A DNA stretch of 64,000 bases, taken from the NCBI RefSeq assembly GCF_003028415.1, contig NZ_PYSV01000002.1, forward strand, positions 124,001 to 188,000, written 5' to 3'. Below the pieces are notes generated by a model. That model saw only the letters and a program-made list of their open reading frames with translations. It was not told the origin of the DNA and did no database searches. This document shows, in pieces, positions 21,746 to 31,417 of the stretch. How positions within the stretch are numbered: the first letter of the stretch is position 1; each line of letters starts with the position of its first letter. Source of the DNA: Deinococcus arcticus. Its GTDB lineage: Bacteria > Deinococcota > Deinococci > Deinococcales > Deinococcaceae. A program made the position numbers and the translations under genes.

Positions 21746-22486
21746 GTGAACTACGATGACTTTGCCGACCTGTACGACCACCAGTACGACGTCTACCGCG
21801 ACGACCTGCACCACTACGCGCGGGTGGCGGAGCAGGCGGCGGGGCCGGTGCTGGAGATCGGGTCGGGGACAGGGCGGGTGACCACCTTTCTGGCGCGGCG
21901 CGGCGTGCAGGTCACCGGGCTGGAGCCCAGCGCGCGCATGATCGAGCGGGCGCAGGCACGCGCGGCGCAAGGTGGGCTGACGGTGCGCTTTGTGCAGGGC
22001 GAGGCAGGAACCTTCCGGCTGGAGGACCGGTTTGCCACCGTGCTGGCCCCCTTCAATGCCCTGATGCACCTGTACACGCCCACCGAGCAGCTGCAGGCCT
22101 TGGAGAACATTCACGCGCATCTGGTCACGGGGGGCACCTTTGCCTTCGATCTGTACGTGCCGCGCTTTGGCAAGCCAAACACCGTGCGCCACGAGGGCGA
22201 AACCTTCCACGCCCCGGACGGCAGCCGCACCGACGTCTTTCTGGTGCAGCGCCACGACAAAGCGCGCCAGCACGTCACCACCGAGTACCACGTGGACACC
22301 ACCGCCCCGGACGGCACCCTGAAGCGGCGTCACTACACCCTGACCCAGCGCTATTACACCCGCTTTGAAATGGAATGGCTGCTGCGCTGTGCGGGCTTCG
22401 AAAGCCCCCGGGTGAGTGGCTCCTTTCAGGGTGGCCCGCTGGAAGAAGGGAGCGAGGTGATGGTGTTTACCACACGCGCGCTGTAG
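21746..22486 (+). CDS. Class I SAM-dependent methyltransferase
   Basis: The 246-residue protein begins NYDDFADLYDHQYD, a common lead-in, then motif I VLEIGSGTGRVTTFL, motif II VTGLEPSARMIERAQ and motif IV region FATVLAPFNALMHLYT. It binds S-adenosylmethionine; the methyl acceptor is unknown. The last third (RRHYTLTQRYYTRFEMEWLLRCAGF) matches small-molecule methyltransferases rather than rRNA enzymes. Its stop overlaps the 3' end of the broken secreted-protein gene read from the other strand. Confidence 0.87.
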   Translation: MNYDDFADLYDHQYDVYRDDLHHYARVAEQAAGPVLEIGSGTGRVTTFLARRGVQVTGLEPSARMIERAQARAAQGGLTVRFVQGEAGTFRLEDRFATVLAPFNALMHLYTPTEQLQALENIHAHLVTGGTFAFDLYVPRFGKPNTVRHEGETFHAPDGSRTDVFLVQRHDKARQHVTTEYHVDTTAPDGTLKRRHYTLTQRYYTRFEMEWLLRCAGFESPRVSGSFQGGPLEEGSEVMVFTTRAL

Positions 22487-22725
22487 GCACGGAAAACAGG
22501 CAGCGGCTCTGCGCAGCGGGCCAGTCGGCCGTTATGCCCGCGCGGTCCTTGCCGCCTATATTCAGGCCGTCACCGTCGGCCCAGCCCACTTTGAAGGGGC
22601 CAACCCACGTCTCCTGAAAGCCCAGCTGTGCCTGCCAGTCCTGCCGCGCCAGGGCCTGAATCTGGGCCGCCTGCGCCGGGCCCACGCGAGCACAGACGCG
22701 CAGTTAAGTATCTCGCGGATCATTG

Positions 22726-23229
22726 TTAGATAAACTGAGCGCCGAGGGCAGTTAAAGCGGCGCCGAGGGCATCGCGCAGCTGAGCAACAGAGTCATAGCA
22801 GCGCCTGGGCATCAAAAAGCCCTTGAGTTGTCGCCAGACAGTCTCGATGTGATTCAACATCGGCGCGTAGGGCGGCAGATACCGGAGATACAGTCCCTGG
22901 GCCTCCCAGTGGGGGATCTTCCCGCGCAGGGCCGCGCCCTTGTGAAAGGGCGCATTGTCCAACACCACCACGGTCAACCGCTGGGGGTCACAGGTCCGTG
23001 CCACGGTGTCGAGGAAGGCCATGACCTGTTCGCCCGTGCAGTTTCCGTTCAATTCGCGCACGTCCAGGCGGGTATCGGCCCCGTCAAACGTGAAACAGCC
23101 CATGAGGTTGATGCGTCCACTTGATCCCCACCGTGTGGGGATCTCGAACTGACACCCCGAGCCCCGAGGCGTCCACGTCGAACCGATGGACAGCATCAAC
23201 CCCAGGCCCGTCTGATCCAGAAAACTCAA
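22726..23229 (-). CDS. IS630 transposase, catalytic DDE part (orfB)
   Basis: This frame carries the DDE nuclease of the IS630/Tc1 superfamily: FLDQTG (first Asp), VLDNAPFHKG (second Asp) and YAPMLNHIETVWRQLK (Glu). It overlaps the first frame by four bases. It can start at TTG 23229 but more likely is made as a fusion by -1 frameshifting. All three acidic residues are present, so the enzyme may be active. Confidence 0.85.
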   Translation of the reverse strand: MSFLDQTGLGLMLSIGSTWTPRGSGCQFEIPTRWGSSGRINLMGCFTFDGADTRLDVRELNGNCTGEQVMAFLDTVARTCDPQRLTVVVLDNAPFHKGAALRGKIPHWEAQGLYLRYLPPYAPMLNHIETVWRQLKGFLMPRRCYDSVAQLRDALGAALTALGAQFI

Positions 23230-23753
23230 CCGGAGTTTGCCATCCAGTGCCCCCTTTTCAGCGTCTCGATGGACGCGGCGTGTTCGTGTTGCAGGGTTGG
23301 GTCGAGCGTTTTGGCGGGCGAGTACCTCGCCCGCTTCCAGGTGTAACCCAGGCGGTGCAGATGCTGGGCCATGGTTCTTGGACTGATCGTTACCTGAAAC
23401 TGCTGTGCGACGGCCTCGCAGAGCATCGAGGCTGTCCAGAAGCGGTCTTCTCGCAGTTTCTCGTGGAGGAACGGCTCGATCACAGCGGTGACCAGCGGCG
23501 GTTTGCCTGGGGCTTGCCCATCGGCAAGCCCCGCGAGGCCCTGCTGCTCAAAACGCGTCAGATCGTTGTGCACCGCTTGCGGATTGCGATCAAAGTGCTG
23601 CGCGAGTTGGGTGACCGTCCAGCCGGCACGGTGCAACCGAAGCAGGGTCGCCCGAAAGCGCACTTTCGGATGCACGTGGACATTGAATTCCAGCGCACGG
23701 AGCTGCTGGTCAGCAGCTTCGCTGATCTCGATTCGTCGCGTGGGACGGCCCAT
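23226..23753 (-). CDS. IS630 transposase, DNA-binding part (orfA)
   Basis: The 175-residue frame has the helix-turn-helix pair typical of IS630 N-termini: TLLRLHRAGWTVTQLAQHF and a second domain with RTMAQHLHRLGYTWKRARYSP. It ends just after a run AAAAGGGGGC (minus strand 23258-23249), where a -1 slip would continue into orfB as LKRG-ALDGKLRLSFLDQTG, the usual IS630 sequence across this point. Confidence 0.85.
   Translation of the reverse strand: MGRPTRRIEISEAADQQLRALEFNVHVHPKVRFRATLLRLHRAGWTVTQLAQHFDRNPQAVHNDLTRFEQQGLAGLADGQAPGKPPLVTAVIEPFLHEKLREDRFWTASMLCEAVAQQFQVTISPRTMAQHLHRLGYTWKRARYSPAKTLDPTLQHEHAASIETLKRGHWMANSG
23249..23258 (-). promoter_or_regulatory. Probable programmed -1 frameshift site in the IS630 transposase
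   Basis: Minus strand AAAAGGGGGC is a homopolymer slip site. Frame A is read AAA AGG GGG CAC; one base back gives GCA CTG GAT GGC AAA, which leads straight into the DDE domain. Confidence 0.6.
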
Positions 23754-23785
23754 GCCCGAATCCTACTTCTTATCCACCAGCTACT

Positions 23786-23933
23786 TAAGTCGCTCGCTGT
23801 TGATCTTGAGATCAACCGAGCGGGCTGGAACAGCGGCGCCGCAGAGCGAGTCTCGAACAAAGTATGTTGCACCGGGCGTGGAGACTTTGCGGTGCTCTCC
23901 CGAAAAGTCGCAACGTAAGGTGCAACGTCCTTA
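23786..23933. repeat. Palindromic dispersed repeat, family 1 copy C
   Basis: From TAAGTCGCTCGCTG to CAACGTCCTTA it matches copy A almost throughout, including both hairpins. Its leftmost TTA is now at 22704-22706, on the other side of the IS630 element, which shows that the repeat was in place before the IS. Confidence 0.82.
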
Positions 23934-24304
23934 GGTCAGCGCCACGCGCGTCACCGCTTCCCGCTGGGCCGGGCTGGGGACAGCGGCTGGTACCCAAGCC
24001 ATCACGGTGTTGATGCGGTTCAGGTTCAGCGCCACGGCGTCCGGGTTGGCCCCCGTGGTCAGATAGACCTGCACCGGGGCTCCCCGGACGTTCACCTGCA
24101 GTTTGGCGGTATAGGATTCCAGCCTCGCTGGGTCAACGGCGCTCACCGAGGCCTGCACGACCCCTGGCACCCAGCACAGCACGTCGTTGCGGGTGACAGG
24201 ATCCAGGCCGCCCGCACTGGCCCGGGCGAGAAGCAGTGGGAGCAGCAACCAGCGGCGCATGGCCAGCAGCTGGCCGCCTTTGCCTGTGCTCAGGCGCAGC
24301 GGTC

Positions 24305-25909
<1,605 letters not shown>

Positions 25910-25915
25910 GGCCGC

Positions 25916-25921
25916 AGGGTA
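25916..25921 (-). promoter_or_regulatory. Leaderless -10 box of ggt
   Basis: TACCCT on the minus strand lies six bases before GTG 25909. Confidence 0.55.
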
Positions 25922-25929
25922 GCGCGCAG

Positions 25930-26005
25930 GCGCAGGGCTATGGGCTCTGAGCCCTGAGCTATGCGCCACGAGGAAAGGCGCCTGTGCCCATGGCTCATGG
26001 CCAAA
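25930..26005. repeat. Word-like inverted repeat between ggt and the PfkB gene
   Basis: GGGCTCTGAGCCC is a near palindrome, followed by GCGCC/GGCGC arms and CCCATGGCTCATGGCC. It shares words with 21608-21730 and 42540-42600 and could act as a terminator for the upstream minus-strand gene. Confidence 0.45.
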
Positions 26006-26058
26006 AAACGGCCGCCCAGCCGGCGTGGCTGAGCGGACCGTCCCCTTGCCTTCCCCTT

Positions 26059-27060
26059 TTACCCCGCCGTGCTCTTGCGGCCCCGGGTGGCTTTGGGGGC
26101 TGGGGTGGGGGCCGGCGACGGCACCGCCACGCCGGGCAGCACGCCGGCCAGATCGGCGGGGGTGATGGGGCGTTCCTGGGCGCCGATGCCGGTGGCGGCC
26201 AGGGCCCCGGCGGCGTTGGCGGCGCGCGCCGCTTCCGACATGCCCGCGCCGTTCAGGATGGCGTGGGCGAAAGTGGCGGTGAAGGTATCGCCTGCCCCCG
26301 TGGAATCCACGACCTGTCCCTCGGGGCGAATGGCGTCCACCAGTTCAGTCTCGGTGGGGGTCCAGGTGATTGAACCCATCTTGCCCACCTTCACCACCAC
26401 GCGCTGCGCGCCGGCTGCACCCAGTCCGGCCAGCGCGGCGCTGATGGACCCGGTGCCGGTCAGCGCCTGCAACTCGTGCTGGTTGAGCATCAGGTAATCG
26501 GCGGCAATCACGTCGCCCAGCAGCGAGGTGCCCACCTTGTTCACAGCGCCGGTGCCCAGGTCCAGAAACACGGGGACCGGCTTCTTGGCGCCGCGCGCCG
26601 CCGCAATGGCGGCCAGGGTGTACTCGCGCTGCGGGCCCTCGGTCAGGGCGTAGGCGTTGATGATCAGGGCGTCGGCGCCCTCAATGTCGGCCACCTTCAG
26701 GCCCGCCGGGTCCAGCTGGCGGTTGGCGGCGCCGTGGCTGATCATGGCGCGCTCGCCGCTGGCCGTCTGCATCACGGTAATGGTGCTGGTCAGGCGTTCG
26801 GGGTCGCGCTGAATGGCGCCTTCCAGAACGCCGCTGTCGCGCACGTGGCTCAGGGCGTATTCGGCAAAGGGATCGGTGCCCACCCGGGCGGCCAGGGTGA
26901 CGGTGTGACCCAGACGGGCCAGGGTCACGCTGATGGTGCCGCCCGCGCCCCCGGGCTTCATGCTGGCCTGCGTGGGCGTGACTTCCTCGCCGGGCTTGGG
27001 CAGGCGGCGCAGGTGATACAGATGGTCGACGGTCACGTCGCCGATAACATAGAACTTCAT
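26059..27060 (-). CDS. PfkB family carbohydrate kinase
   Basis: The 333-residue kinase has the ribokinase fold: KFYVIGDVTVDHLYHL start, KPGGAGGTISVTLARLG (signature 1), and DSTGAGDTFTATFAHAIL with the anion-hole glycines and catalytic Asp. It phosphorylates a sugar or nucleoside hydroxyl with ATP; the substrate is unknown. The C-terminal 25 residues are a Pro/Ala/Lys tail. GGAGG precedes ATG 27060. It lies 70 bases after rsmA on the same strand and may share its transcript. Confidence 0.9.
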   Translation of the reverse strand: MKFYVIGDVTVDHLYHLRRLPKPGEEVTPTQASMKPGGAGGTISVTLARLGHTVTLAARVGTDPFAEYALSHVRDSGVLEGAIQRDPERLTSTITVMQTASGERAMISHGAANRQLDPAGLKVADIEGADALIINAYALTEGPQREYTLAAIAAARGAKKPVPVFLDLGTGAVNKVGTSLLGDVIAADYLMLNQHELQALTGTGSISAALAGLGAAGAQRVVVKVGKMGSITWTPTETELVDAIRPEGQVVDSTGAGDTFTATFAHAILNGAGMSEAARAANAAGALAATGIGAQERPITPADLAGVLPGVAVPSPAPTPAPKATRGRKSTAG

Positions 27061-27129
27061 AACCCTCCAGGGCGCACAGGGCCCTCAGTCGTCACAGAAT
27101 GGCGATCATGGCGGTGAAAACGCGTGCGA

Positions 27130-27990
<861 letters not shown>

Positions 27991-28041
27991 GAGAGAAGAG
28001 GGGGTGACCGGGAGGGGCCGCCCGCGCCGGAAACGCGTCAG

Positions 28042-28047
28042 TATACT
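28042..28047. promoter_or_regulatory. Symmetrical -10 element between rsmA and the TPR gene
   Basis: AGTATACT reads as TATACT on both strands. On the plus strand it is six bases before GTG 28054, the start of a mini-ORF. On the minus strand it is the only clear -10 candidate for rsmA. Confidence 0.5.
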
Positions 28048-28053
28048 CGGCGC

Positions 28054-28116
28054 GTGAGTCGCTTAGGAGCCGCTGCAGTCTGGTCGCCTGTTCCCTGCCG
28101 CCGGGGGCGGGCATGA
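28054..28116 (+). CDS. Leaderless 20-codon upstream ORF overlapping the TPR gene start
   Basis: GTG 28054 lies six bases after TATACT, the same spacing as real leaderless genes here. The frame ends at TGA 28114-28116, which overlaps ATG 28113 of the next gene (ATGA). The peptide starts MSRLGAAAVW and ends RRGRA. It may serve to deliver ribosomes to the TPR gene, which has only a weak G-rich ribosome site. Translation is not proven. Confidence 0.4.
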   Translation: MSRLGAAAVWSPVPCRRGRA

Positions 28117-28919
28117 GTGGGCTGCCGGAGGCCCCGGCGCTGCCTCCCGTCCGCGAACTGGTGGCGGCGGGCGACTGGCGCCGCGCGGCCATTACCGCCC
28201 GGCTGGCCGGCGAGGCCGCGCCCGTGCAGGAGGCCCTGGGGGCGCTGGACGGGGTGCAGGACGCGGTGCGCGCCCGGCGCTACCCCTCGGCGCGCCGGGC
28301 GCTGGGCGAGTACCGCCGCGCCCTGGACGACGCGCCGGGCGAACCGCTGCTGGCCGCGCTGCGCGCGCAGGTGCCGCCTGACGAGGTGCTGGCGGCCCTG
28401 AACGCCCTGGAGGGCAGCCAGAAGGAAACGGACCCGGCGGCGCTGCAACAACGGCTCTCGGGCGCCCTGGCCCAGCCGCTCACCCGGGCCGAGGCGCTGA
28501 ACATGCAGGGCATACTGCACGCGGTGCGCGGCGAGGCCGACGACGCCCGGCGCGTGCTGGACGAGGCCCGCCTGGCCGACCCGGGGCACTACCGCGCCCT
28601 GACCAACCTGGGGAACCTGGATATGGAAGCTGGGCGCTTTGCCCAGGCCGAAGCCACCTACCGCGAGGTGCTGCGCATCAACCCCGACTATGACGGCGGG
28701 CACCACAACTTAGGGGTGGCGCTGCGCCGCCAGGGCAAGGTGGCCGAGGGCGTGCGCAGTATTCGCCGGGGCCAGCGCCTGGCCATGAAGCGGTCCAAGG
28801 ACGACACCGACGCCGAGATGAAAGAGCGCTTTGCTGCCAGCCCGGCGCTGCGCCACCTGCGCTGGGGGCTGCTGGCGGGCCTGGGCCTGATCGCCTACCT
28901 GGCCCTGCGCGGCGGCTGA
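28113..28919 (+). CDS. TPR protein with C-terminal membrane anchor
   Basis: The 268-residue protein is helical, with TPR units at about 130-235 (ALNMQGILHAVRGEADDARRVLDEA, ALTNLGNLDMEAGRFAQAEATYREVLRINPDYDGGHHNLGVALRRQG) and a single hydrophobic helix at the C-terminus (LLAGLGLIAYLAL). This predicts a tail-anchored protein whose TPR domain faces the cytoplasm and binds partners. It is followed one base later by nnr, so the two are probably one operon. Confidence 0.85.
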   Translation: MSGLPEAPALPPVRELVAAGDWRRAAITARLAGEAAPVQEALGALDGVQDAVRARRYPSARRALGEYRRALDDAPGEPLLAALRAQVPPDEVLAALNALEGSQKETDPAALQQRLSGALAQPLTRAEALNMQGILHAVRGEADDARRVLDEARLADPGHYRALTNLGNLDMEAGRFAQAEATYREVLRINPDYDGGHHNLGVALRRQGKVAEGVRSIRRGQRLAMKRSKDDTDAEMKERFAASPALRHLRWGLLAGLGLIAYLALRGG

Positions 28920-28920
28920 G

Positions 28921-30408
28921 ATGAACGGGGCCAGGGAGGGTGAGGCCATACTGACCCCGAACAGCGTGCGGCGCCTGGACGCGCGCCTTGCGGCAGCCGG
29001 GCTGCTGGACCTGGCCATGGAAGAGGCCGGGCGTGCGGCAGCCGATGAGCTGACCCGGGCCTTTCCCGGCCGGGCAGCTCTGCTGCTGGCGGGTGGGGGT
29101 GCCAATGGCGGCGACGCCTTCGTGGCCGCGCGGCATTTGCTGGCGCTGGGCGCGCCCGCCACCGTGCTGGCGCTGCCGTCGCGTCACCCGCTCACGCGGG
29201 CCAACCGGCGGCGCTGGCGGGCGGTGGGCGGTCAGACGGTCGCCCTCACGCCAGCGGCCCTGAGCCGGCGGGCAGACGCGAGCACCGTGCTGGTGGACGG
29301 CCTGCTGGGCACCGGCTTTCAGCCGCCGCTGCGCCCGGCCCTGGCCGGGGTGATCGCGGCGCTGAACGCGGCCCGCGCGCTGGGCAGCCCGGTGCTGAGC
29401 CTGGACCTGCCCAGCGGCCTGGAGGCCGAACTGGCCGGGGCAGACCAGAGCGTGCAGGCCGACGTCACCGTGACCTTCAGCGGTCTCAAACCGGCGCTGC
29501 TGTTTGGCCCGGCCGCCGCACGCGCTGGACGGGTGGTGGTGGCCCCACTGCGCCTGCCGCCCGGCTGGGCCCTGGCCGAGGCGGTGGCCACGCAGCCCGG
29601 CGACGCCGAGCTGGGCGCAGTCCTGCCTGTGCGCGGTGCCGACGCCCACAAGGGCACCGCCGGGCGGGTGTGGATCGTGGGCGGCCATCCGGGCACGGCC
29701 GGGGCGCCGCTGCTGGCCGGGCTGGGCGCCCTGCGCGCCGGGGCCGGGCTGGTAACGGTACACAGCGGAACCGAGCTGCCGCTGCTGTACCCCGAGCTGA
29801 TGGTGCGCCATCACGCCAACCTGGGGGCCTTTCTGGCCGCCGAAGACCACGCCCGCCCGGACGCCGTGGCGCTGGGCATGGGCCTGGGGCCCGGGGCGGC
29901 TGGGCACGCCCGCCGGGTGCTGGCCTGGGGGCTGCCCACCGTGCTGGACGCCGACGCCCTGCAGCCCGAACTGGCCGGACACGGGCACGCCGGGTGCCTG
30001 TGGACCCCGCACCCCGGCGAGGCCGCGCGCCTGCTGGGCGTGGGCACGCCCGACATCACCCGTGAGCCGCTGGCGGCGGCCCGCGCCCTGCAGACCCGGC
30101 TGGGCGGCGTGGTGATCCTCAAGGGCGGGCCCAGTGTGGTGGCCGACGATCAGGGCCTGAGCGTGTCGCGCGGCGGGCACCCGGGGATGGCCAGCGGCGG
30201 CATGGGCGATACCCTCTCGGGGCTGCTGGCCGCGCTGCTGGCCCAGGGGCTGGGGCCGGGCGAGGCCGCCCGGGTGGGCGTGCGTCTGCACGCCCGCGCC
30301 GGCGAGCGCGCCGCGCGGGTCTTCGGCTACGGCCTGGGCGCCACCGACGTGGCCCACGAACTGGGCGGCGCCTGGGCCGACCTGCGGGTGGCCCATCCGG
30401 GCAACTGA
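28921..30408 (+). CDS. nnr: Bifunctional NAD(P)H-hydrate epimerase / ADP-dependent dehydratase
   Basis: The 495-residue fusion repairs hydrated NAD(P)H. The N-terminal YjeF_N epimerase has LLLAGGGANGGDAFVAARHL and LDLPSGLEAE. The C-terminal dehydratase (ribokinase fold) has DAHKGTAGRVWIVGGHPGTAGA, WTPHPGEAARLLG, ILKGGPSVVADD and GGMGDTLSGLLAALLAQG. Both domains look complete, like E. coli YjeF/Nnr. It begins one base after the TPR gene stop. Confidence 0.94.
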   Translation: MNGAREGEAILTPNSVRRLDARLAAAGLLDLAMEEAGRAAADELTRAFPGRAALLLAGGGANGGDAFVAARHLLALGAPATVLALPSRHPLTRANRRRWRAVGGQTVALTPAALSRRADASTVLVDGLLGTGFQPPLRPALAGVIAALNAARALGSPVLSLDLPSGLEAELAGADQSVQADVTVTFSGLKPALLFGPAAARAGRVVVAPLRLPPGWALAEAVATQPGDAELGAVLPVRGADAHKGTAGRVWIVGGHPGTAGAPLLAGLGALRAGAGLVTVHSGTELPLLYPELMVRHHANLGAFLAAEDHARPDAVALGMGLGPGAAGHARRVLAWGLPTVLDADALQPELAGHGHAGCLWTPHPGEAARLLGVGTPDITREPLAAARALQTRLGGVVILKGGPSVVADDQGLSVSRGGHPGMASGGMGDTLSGLLAALLAQGLGPGEAARVGVRLHARAGERAARVFGYGLGATDVAHELGGAWADLRVAHPGN

Positions 30409-30467
30409 CCCACCCTTCAGGTGCAGGAGCGTCACGCGGCCGGAAAGATGGTACCGTGCGCTCATCC

Positions 30468-31202
30468 ATGCAAGGGCTTCTGAGCGACGTTCCGCTTCTG
30501 GGTGTACTCGAGCTGATTCACACGACCCGTCAGACGGGGGTGCTGGAGGTTCAGACGGACGTGCCGTTCACCGTGGCGTTTGTGGGCGGAGAAATTGTCT
30601 CGGGGGGCATTCTGGACTGGCTGGGCACCGAGGCCATTCACGCCTGCCCCCTGCTGGTGGACGCCGGCATGTTCATGTTCTCGCCGCGTGCCGTCACCGG
30701 CGCGCCCCTGGGGCCTTACGGCCACTTCTCCACCGACTGGGCCCGCCTGAGTGACGAGTGGATACAGGTGTGTCAGGTGATTGGCAGCCCCAGTCAGGTG
30801 TTTGAAGGCCGCGTGCCGCTGTTCGACGTGCCGGGGGGCCGCTCGGTGCGCTCGGCGGCCCTCAGCGCCGAGATGCCGCTGTTTCAGGTGGCGCAGACGG
30901 TGGCCCAGAACGTGCAGAGCGGCGCGCTGGAACCCCGGGGCCGCTTCGAGTGGCAGCGCCTGAAGCTGCAGCCCACCAAACAGCGCGCCGCCCTGCATCC
31001 GGTGGCCCGCCTGCTGGACGGCGAGCGCACCCTGGGTGACGCCGTGGACCAGGGCACGCCGGTGGCCGATGTGCGCGAGTACCTGCTGGGCGAACTGCGG
31101 CTGGGGCTGCGCTTTTCCGGCAGCGGCTGGGTACTGCGCGATCTGGTGTGGGAAACCCAGCACCTGCAGGGCGGCGAGGGGGAGAGGGTCATGGGGGGGT
31201 AA
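30468..31202 (+). CDS. DUF4388 domain protein
   Basis: The protein of 244 residues starts MQGLLSDVPLLGVLELIHTTRQTGVLEV, the recognisable DUF4388 beginning, and repeats similar strands (GEIVSGGILDWLGTEAI). DUF4388 (PATAN-related) proteins in Deinococcus-Thermus and Myxococcus occur with GTPase and response-regulator systems and are thought to mediate protein contacts. ATG 30468 is preferred over GTG 30456; TACCGT lies ten bases upstream. The end (LLGELRLGLRFSGSGWVLRDLVWE) is a second small sheet. Confidence 0.8.
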   Translation: MQGLLSDVPLLGVLELIHTTRQTGVLEVQTDVPFTVAFVGGEIVSGGILDWLGTEAIHACPLLVDAGMFMFSPRAVTGAPLGPYGHFSTDWARLSDEWIQVCQVIGSPSQVFEGRVPLFDVPGGRSVRSAALSAEMPLFQVAQTVAQNVQSGALEPRGRFEWQRLKLQPTKQRAALHPVARLLDGERTLGDAVDQGTPVADVREYLLGELRLGLRFSGSGWVLRDLVWETQHLQGGEGERVMGG

Positions 31203-31405
31203 GGAGAGAGCCGGTGCTGAGCGGGCGCACGGTCCTGGCACCGGATCAAACCCAGCGCGCTGCTGGCCCTTTCAGGCACCGCCTGGGCGCCGGTCGTGGC
31301 CAGCGCGGCGCGCTCTGCCGCACGTCCTGGCCCAGTCTCAGGGACACGGGGCCTGCATGCCCCACCCGCCACTGACCACTCCCCACCCACCACTCACCCC
31401 TCCCC

Positions 31406-31411
31406 TACAAT
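31406..31411 (+). promoter_or_regulatory. Leaderless -10 box of the PlsY-reductase-like fusion gene
   Basis: TACAAT is six bases before ATG 31418. The 215 bp before it hold no gene, only a C/A-rich low-complexity run (31360-31405). Confidence 0.6.
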
Positions 31412-31417
31412 GGCGAA

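Larger units (their letters stand above)
22707..23785 (-). mobile_element. IS630-family insertion sequence
   Basis: The element is 1079 bp with imperfect terminal inverted repeats (left AGTATCTCGCGGAT, right read inward AGTAGCTGGTGGAT). A TA pair flanks each end (22705-22706 and 23786-23787), the target duplication expected for IS630. It has two overlapping transposase frames. It sits in the TTAAG terminus of a family 1 palindromic repeat. Confidence 0.9.
22467..24260 (-). pseudogene. Exported-protein gene interrupted by a nested insertion
   Basis: The 5' part (24260-23934) codes for a signal peptide (MRRWLLLPLLLARASA) and a small domain ending VTRVALT. The 3' part (22703-22467) continues LRVCARVGPAQAAQIQ and ends at TGA 22467. 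Between them lie the family 1 repeat copy C and an IS630 element. Removing 22704-23933 joins ACC to CTG in the same frame with no stop, giving a 187-residue protein. The family is not recognised. The gene is dead unless the elements excise. Its 3' end overlaps the methyltransferase gene tail to tail. Confidence 0.8.
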
